From the NCBI GenBank assembly GCA_937980205.1, contig CALJKW010000030.1, positions 1 to 64,000 of the forward strand: a stretch of 64,000 nt of DNA. The letters are read 5' to 3'. This DNA comes from an uncultured Myxococcales bacterium. Its GTDB lineage: Bacteria > Myxococcota > Myxococcia > Myxococcales > Myxococcaceae. Position 1 is the stretch's first letter. Every line of letters starts with the position of its first letter. Positions 59,852-64,000 of this stretch are shown here, in pieces. A program made the position numbers and the translations under genes. Below the pieces are notes generated by a model, which made no database searches, had not been told where the DNA came from, and saw only the letters and a program-made list of their open reading frames with translations.

Positions 59852-60763
59852 ATGCGTGCTCGCGGCCGCCTCGCATCACTCGCGTCTCGAACTCGCGCTG
59901 TGACTCCGAGGAAGTCCGCGGCAGGTCCGGAGCTGGCGCTGCTCGCCATGACGGCGTTCTGGGGCGTCTCCTTCGTCATCGTGAAGGACGCGCTCGACGA
60001 GGCAGACCCCTTCAGCTTCCTGTGCCTGCGCTTTCTCGTCGCGGCCGCCGCGTGCATCGCGATCTCCCGCGGCGCGCTGCTCGACCGCGCGCTCTGGCGC
60101 CCCGGCGCGTGGCTGGGCCTGTTCCTCTTCGGCGGCTTCCTCTTCCAGACGTGGGGCCTCGCGACGACGACGCCGTCGCGCTCGGCCTTCCTCACCAGCC
60201 TGTTCGTGGTCTTCGTGCCGATCGTCGAGCTGGCGATGTTCCGGAAGGCTCCGGCCCGCTCGGCGCTCGCCGGCTCGGCGCTGGCCATCTGCGGCACCTA
60301 TCTGCTCTCCGGGGCTTCGTTCGGCGGAGGCCTCTCGAAGGGCGACTGGCTCACCGTGCTCTGCGCGATCTCGTACGCGGTGCAGATCGTCCTCACCGGT
60401 CACTGGGCGAAGTCGCTCGCGCCGGTTCCGCTGACCTCGGTCGAGATCATCGTCGTCGCCGGTCTCGCGTGCATCGCCGGCGCGCTGGGCGAGCAGCGCG
60501 TCGTCTTCAGCACCGGCTTCGTCTCCGCGGTCGTCGCGATGGGCCTCATCTCCACCGCGGCCGGGATCATCGTGCAGACCTGGGCGCAGCGGCGCACCGC
60601 CGCCCTTCGCGTCGCGCTCATCATCGCGCTCGAGCCCGTGTTCGCCACCGCGTGGAGCCTCTGGCGCGGCCGCGAGGCGTTCGACCCCCGCGGCGTCGCC
60701 GGCGGAGCCCTCATCCTCTGCGGCGTCGTCGTCGCCGAGGCCTTGAAACCGAAAGAGCCGTGA
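59852..60763 (+). CDS. EamA/DMT-superfamily permease
   Basis: A 303-residue inner-membrane protein with ten hydrophobic helices in two EamA repeats. AFWGVSFVIVKDAL opens repeat 1, FLTSLFVVFVPIVELAMF is at its end, and ALRVALIIALEPVFATAWSLW lies in repeat 2. It is probably an exporter of a metabolite. The N terminus is uncertain: the ATG at 59852 adds a basic stretch, while a GTG at 59900 would start 16 codons later, nearer the first helix. Neither has a strong ribosome site. Confidence 0.8.
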   Translation: MRARGRLASLASRTRAVTPRKSAAGPELALLAMTAFWGVSFVIVKDALDEADPFSFLCLRFLVAAAACIAISRGALLDRALWRPGAWLGLFLFGGFLFQTWGLATTTPSRSAFLTSLFVVFVPIVELAMFRKAPARSALAGSALAICGTYLLSGASFGGGLSKGDWLTVLCAISYAVQIVLTGHWAKSLAPVPLTSVEIIVVAGLACIAGALGEQRVVFSTGFVSAVVAMGLISTAAGIIVQTWAQRRTAALRVALIIALEPVFATAWSLWRGREAFDPRGVAGGALILCGVVVAEALKPKEP

Positions 60764-60798
60764 ATGTCGCGCACGGGTGCTCGCACAAAGCGCCCGTC

Positions 60799-63204
60799 AT
60801 GCGACTTCCCCTCGCCGTAGTCGCGGTCAGTCTTCTGTCATGCAGCCCCGAACCGACGTGCTCCCCCGACTGGTGCTCGGGCTGTTGCACCGCTGAAGGC
60901 TTCTGCGGCCCCTGTGCCGAAGACGCCGGCAGCGGAGGAGGAGGAGGAGGGGAGGGCGGCGGCCTTGGCATCGGCGGCGGAGGAGGAAGCGCAGGCGGTG
61001 GAGTCGCGGGCGGCGCCGCAGGTGGCGTCGCGACAGGCGGCAGCGGCGGCAGCGGCGGCGGCCGTGCTGGAGGCGCCGGCGGCTCGGGCGGCTCCGGCGG
61101 CGGCACCACGACGAGCTGCACCAACGGCAACTCGTGCCCCCTCGGCGGAGGAGCGGGCCAGGGGCTCTGCTGCTCGGGCGTGTGCCGCTCGCTGAACGAC
61201 GCGCAGAACTGCGGCGGCTGCGGGGTGCAGTGCGCGGCCGGCGCCACGTGCTCGCAGGGCCGCTGCAGCAGCAGCTGCGACGCCGGCATGTGCCCTGGCG
61301 GCACGCAGTGCGCGACGAACCTCTACTCGACGCAGGCCTGCTTCCCGACGCAGTGCGCGGCGCTGCCGAACCAGAGCTTCTGCGCGCGCGGCGGCGCGTA
61401 CACCGGCCGCTGCTGCGGGCCGACCTGCCTCGACGTCCTCACCGACGAGAGCAACTGCGGCTACTGCGGAAACCGCTGCCCCACGGGCGAGACCTGCATC
61501 AACGGCTCGTGCTTCGCCGGCGCGAACTGCGCGACGGCTCCAGCGAACTCGGGCTGCATCCTCGACGGCGGCTACGGCCAGTGCTGCGGCGGCCAGTGCG
61601 TCGCGCTCGACACGCGCGGCGATCGCGAGAACTGCGGCGGCTGCGGCATGAGGTGTCCGCTCGGAGACGTCTGCGCCAGCGGGCAGTGCACCCGTCCCGA
61701 CGGCGGCTGGAGCGGCGGCTGCCACGCGGACCCGGCGACGATGTGCGCGCCGGGCACGTCGTGCTCCACGAACAGCGCGCGCTGCGTGACGCAGACGTGC
61801 AGCGCCTCGTCGTTCGGCGCTCCGTGCAAGGGCGCCGGCAACGCCGTCTGCTGCGGCAACGCGTGCGTCGACCTCTACTCGGATCCGAACAACTGCAACG
61901 TCTGCGGCAGCGCGTGCGCCGCGGGCCAGTTCTGCGACTACGGCGTCTGCCGGCCGACGCCGACGTGCGGCCCCGCAAACTCGGGCGCCAACTGCCCGCT
62001 GGCTACCGGAGGCGTCGGCCAGTGCTGCGGAGGCCAGTGCGTGAACCGCACGACGAACGCGCAGAACTGCGGCGCGTGCGGCGCCTCGTGTGCCCCTGGA
62101 GACGTCTGCACGCAGGGCAACTGCACGCTGCCCGACGCGGGCTACGCCGGCGGCTGCGCGGGCGAGTGCCCCGCCGGCACGTTCTGCGACGGCAACAAGT
62201 GCCTGAAGACCTCGTGCGCGCCGGGCTCGACCGGAGAGGTCTGCGGCTTCGGCGTCGGCGTCGGCTCGAACGCGTATCAGGCGATCACCGGCCGTTGCTG
62301 CAACGGCAGCTGCGTCGACCTCGCGCAGGACCCGCTGAACTGCGCCACCTGCGGCGCGAGCTGCGCGTCGGGGCTGTGCGTGCAGGGTGGCCCGTTCGGC
62401 ATCCCCGGCGGCGGAGCCTGCTACACGCCCGCGTCGTCGAACTGCGGCTTCGGCGGGTGCACCGGAGACACCTTCTGCGCCGGCGGCCGCTGCGTGCAGA
62501 GGAGCTGCACGAGCGGGTTCTCGGGCGGCACGTGCCAGACCTCCGCGAGCGAAGCCGGCATGTGCTGCCCGCAGGGGTTCGGCTCGGTCTGCGTGAACCC
62601 GAAGAGCGACGTGCAGCACTGCGGTGGCTGCGGAATCGCCTGCGGCGCCGGCGCCACCTGCAACAACGGCGTGTGCAGCAACATCGCCGCGCCGTGCACC
62701 GCGGGTCACCTCGGCCAGTTCTGCAACCTCGACGCGGGGACCTCGCACGTGTGCTGCCCGGGCGGCGGCTGCGTGAGCTTGCAGACCGACGCGAGGAACT
62801 GCGGCCGCTGCGGCGTGGTGTGCGGCAGCGGGCTCACCTGTGTCGAAGGCGCGTGCGTCGCGCTCACCTGCGCGGGGCAGACGCAGCCCGTCGCGTGCAG
62901 CGACGCCGACGCGGGAGTCGCCGGCAACTGCTGCTCCGGAGCCTGCGTGAACCGCTCGCGCGACCCGCTCAACTGCGGCCAATGTGGGCGCGCGTGCGTC
63001 ACCGGCGAGTCGTGCACCAGCGGCCGCTGTGGGCTCGACCAGTGCACGCCGGCGGACCAGGGCGCCGTGTGTCATCGCGCCAACGGCACCGGCCAGTGCT
63101 GCTCGAGCGCGTGCCTCGACACGCGCACCGATCGCAACAACTGCGGAGGCTGCGGCCGGGTGTGCCCGGGGACGACGAGCTGCGTGAGCGGAAACTGCCA
63201 GTGA
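60799..63204 (+). CDS. Large Cys-rich lipoprotein with ten NCGxCG-type repeats
   Basis: An 801-residue lipoprotein (LLSC, Cys15). A short Cys module (CSPDWCSGCCTAEGFCGPC) is followed by a Gly/Ala/Ser linker (about 47-107). The rest is ten repeats of about 60-75 residues built on CC-x-G-x-C...D..NCGxCGxxCxxGxxCxxGxC, for example NCGGCGVQC, NCGYCGNRC, NCNVCGSAC and NCGRCGVVC. The motif resembles Stig1-type repeats and is often seen, without known function, in myxobacteria. Expected location is the cell surface, with many disulfides. The N-terminal module matches the truncated protein at 1-355. Confidence 0.82.
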   Translation: MRLPLAVVAVSLLSCSPEPTCSPDWCSGCCTAEGFCGPCAEDAGSGGGGGGEGGGLGIGGGGGSAGGGVAGGAAGGVATGGSGGSGGGRAGGAGGSGGSGGGTTTSCTNGNSCPLGGGAGQGLCCSGVCRSLNDAQNCGGCGVQCAAGATCSQGRCSSSCDAGMCPGGTQCATNLYSTQACFPTQCAALPNQSFCARGGAYTGRCCGPTCLDVLTDESNCGYCGNRCPTGETCINGSCFAGANCATAPANSGCILDGGYGQCCGGQCVALDTRGDRENCGGCGMRCPLGDVCASGQCTRPDGGWSGGCHADPATMCAPGTSCSTNSARCVTQTCSASSFGAPCKGAGNAVCCGNACVDLYSDPNNCNVCGSACAAGQFCDYGVCRPTPTCGPANSGANCPLATGGVGQCCGGQCVNRTTNAQNCGACGASCAPGDVCTQGNCTLPDAGYAGGCAGECPAGTFCDGNKCLKTSCAPGSTGEVCGFGVGVGSNAYQAITGRCCNGSCVDLAQDPLNCATCGASCASGLCVQGGPFGIPGGGACYTPASSNCGFGGCTGDTFCAGGRCVQRSCTSGFSGGTCQTSASEAGMCCPQGFGSVCVNPKSDVQHCGGCGIACGAGATCNNGVCSNIAAPCTAGHLGQFCNLDAGTSHVCCPGGGCVSLQTDARNCGRCGVVCGSGLTCVEGACVALTCAGQTQPVACSDADAGVAGNCCSGACVNRSRDPLNCGQCGRACVTGESCTSGRCGLDQCTPADQGAVCHRANGTGQCCSSACLDTRTDRNNCGGCGRVCPGTTSCVSGNCQ

Positions 63205-63248
63205 GCCGGTGGCCGTTTGCGGTCAGCGGGCCGTGGTAGAAGGCCGCG

Positions 63249-64000
63249 ATGCCTGTCGAGCTTCGCAAGGGTGGCCTGCACGTCTCCGGCACTCCGCTGT
63301 GGCTCGACGCCCGGAGGAAGAGCGAGCTGTCGTTCGTCTCCCACGCGCACACCGATCACATCGCGCGGCACGAGCGCGTCATCGCGACCGCCGCCACGCT
63401 GCGCATCATGGAGCACCGCCTCGGCGAGCTGCCGTCGAAGCTCCCGGTCCCGTATCACCGGCCGTTCAAGCTGGGAGATCTCGACGTCGAGCTGCTCCCC
63501 GCCGGCCACGTGCTCGGCAGCGCGCAGATCCGCGTCACGCGCCCCGACGGCCACCGCATCGTCTACACCGGAGACATCGGCTTCGAGCCGTCGTCGACCG
63601 CCGAGCCCGCGAGCATCCCCGAGTGCGACACGCTCGTGCTCGAGTCGACGTTCGGCATGCCGCGCTTCCGCTTCCCGCCGAAGGAGAAGGTCGTCGACGA
63701 GATCGAGCAGTGGGCGAGGCGCGCGCTCAGCCGCGGCGTTCGCCCCATCCTCTACGCGTACTCGCTCGGCAAGGGACAGGAGATCATCCACCAGCTCCAC
63801 GCCCGCGGCCTGCCGGTCTGCGCGCATCCCAGCATCCACGACGTCTCGATGCTCTACACGGAGCTCGGCGTTCAGATGAACGTCCGCCGCTTCGACGGCG
63901 AGCTCCACGACGGAGAGATCGGCGTCTTCCCCCCGTTCGGCCGCTCGCCCGCGCTGAAGGAGATTCACCCGAAGACGACCGCCGTGCTCACCGGCTGGGC
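63249..64000 (+). CDS. MBL-fold exonuclease/beta-CASP-like nuclease (3' end outside window)
   Basis: The first 250 residues are visible and the frame is open to the right edge. Metal motif is SHAHTDHIARHE (HxHxDH), followed by AGHVLGSAQIRV and VYTGDIG, then VLESTFG and the RGVRPILYAYSLGKGQEI region. These are the blocks of the Ysh1/CPSF-like MBL nucleases; many bacterial members are called exonucleases next to DNA ligase, but no ligase is visible here. The ATG at 63249 lies 44 bp after the Cys-rich lipoprotein stop. Confidence 0.82.
   Translation, partial: MPVELRKGGLHVSGTPLWLDARRKSELSFVSHAHTDHIARHERVIATAATLRIMEHRLGELPSKLPVPYHRPFKLGDLDVELLPAGHVLGSAQIRVTRPDGHRIVYTGDIGFEPSSTAEPASIPECDTLVLESTFGMPRFRFPPKEKVVDEIEQWARRALSRGVRPILYAYSLGKGQEIIHQLHARGLPVCAHPSIHDVSMLYTELGVQMNVRRFDGELHDGEIGVFPPFGRSPALKEIHPKTTAVLTGW

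Noticed and set aside
58549..60297. Minus-strand open frame of 582 codons
   Set aside because: It lies opposite the thioesterase, antiporter and EamA genes and reads as charged low-complexity sequence.
60838..63075. Minus-strand open frame of 745 codons opposite the Cys-rich lipoprotein
   Set aside because: Ala/Arg/Val-rich antisense product of GCx codons; the plus strand holds regular cysteine repeats.

Overview
The window is a gene-dense, high-GC stretch of what is most likely a myxobacterial (Myxococcota) chromosome. The evidence is a CglB-type gliding-motility lipoprotein, several cysteine-rich lipoproteins with long Gly/Thr/Ser linkers, an N-terminal NGxDDDGDxxxDCxDPDC-type calcium motif, and a zinc-ribbon/GYF-like/TPR envelope protein. 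No tRNA, rRNA, CRISPR array, integrase or complete insertion sequence was seen. Most genes are packed with 1-4 nt stop/start overlaps (ATGA or GTGA), which fixes many starts. Coordinates come from reading the sequence; family names come from motif recognition, not from a database search.

Layout. 1-10.2 kb: envelope lipoproteins (a truncated Cys-rich one, a metzincin-like protease, a beta-propeller protein), an FHA + metallo-beta-lactamase pair divergent from a LysR regulator, a polyphosphate-glucokinase-like kinase, a lipocalin and an ADP-ribosylglycohydrolase. 10.2-11 kb: a perfect 22-bp inverted repeat between the ADP-ribosylglycohydrolase and a divergent, solitary AbiEi-like antitoxin. 11-20 kb: ftsK, with a large insert inside its motor domain, divergent from the operon zinc-ribbon/TPR - gatC - gatA - sensor histidine kinase - gatB. 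20-24 kb: three small membrane genes, then rplU-rpmA-obgE and trmH. 24-33 kb: lolA, a doubly degenerate retropepsin-like lipoprotein, an ArnT-like glycosyltransferase, a LysR regulator, cglB and a DUF4139 protein, then an envelope beta-barrel candidate.

33-47 kb: a CX4CH lipoprotein, an OFA-type MFS transporter, a creatininase-family amidohydrolase, a benzoate-CoA-ligase-type enzyme, a MurG-like glycosyltransferase, an MgtC/DUF4010 membrane protein, and a tight four-gene acyl-CoA operon (SDR - RidA - enoyl-CoA hydratase - acyl-CoA dehydrogenase) ending in a clear intrinsic terminator. 47-64 kb: hypothetical envelope proteins, an M64 peptidase lipoprotein, tandem HAD phosphatases with a polytopic membrane protein, glutaryl-CoA dehydrogenase, two more Cys-rich lipoproteins, a thioesterase with a Ca2+/H+ antiporter, an EamA exporter, and a metallo-beta-lactamase exonuclease cut by the right edge.

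Three intergenic elements belong to one palindromic repeat family whose arms carry covarying mini-hairpins. The points most worth following up are the AbiEi/ADP-ribosylglycohydrolase divergent pair with its palindrome, the kinase inserted in gatCAB, the FtsK insert, and the REP-like family.
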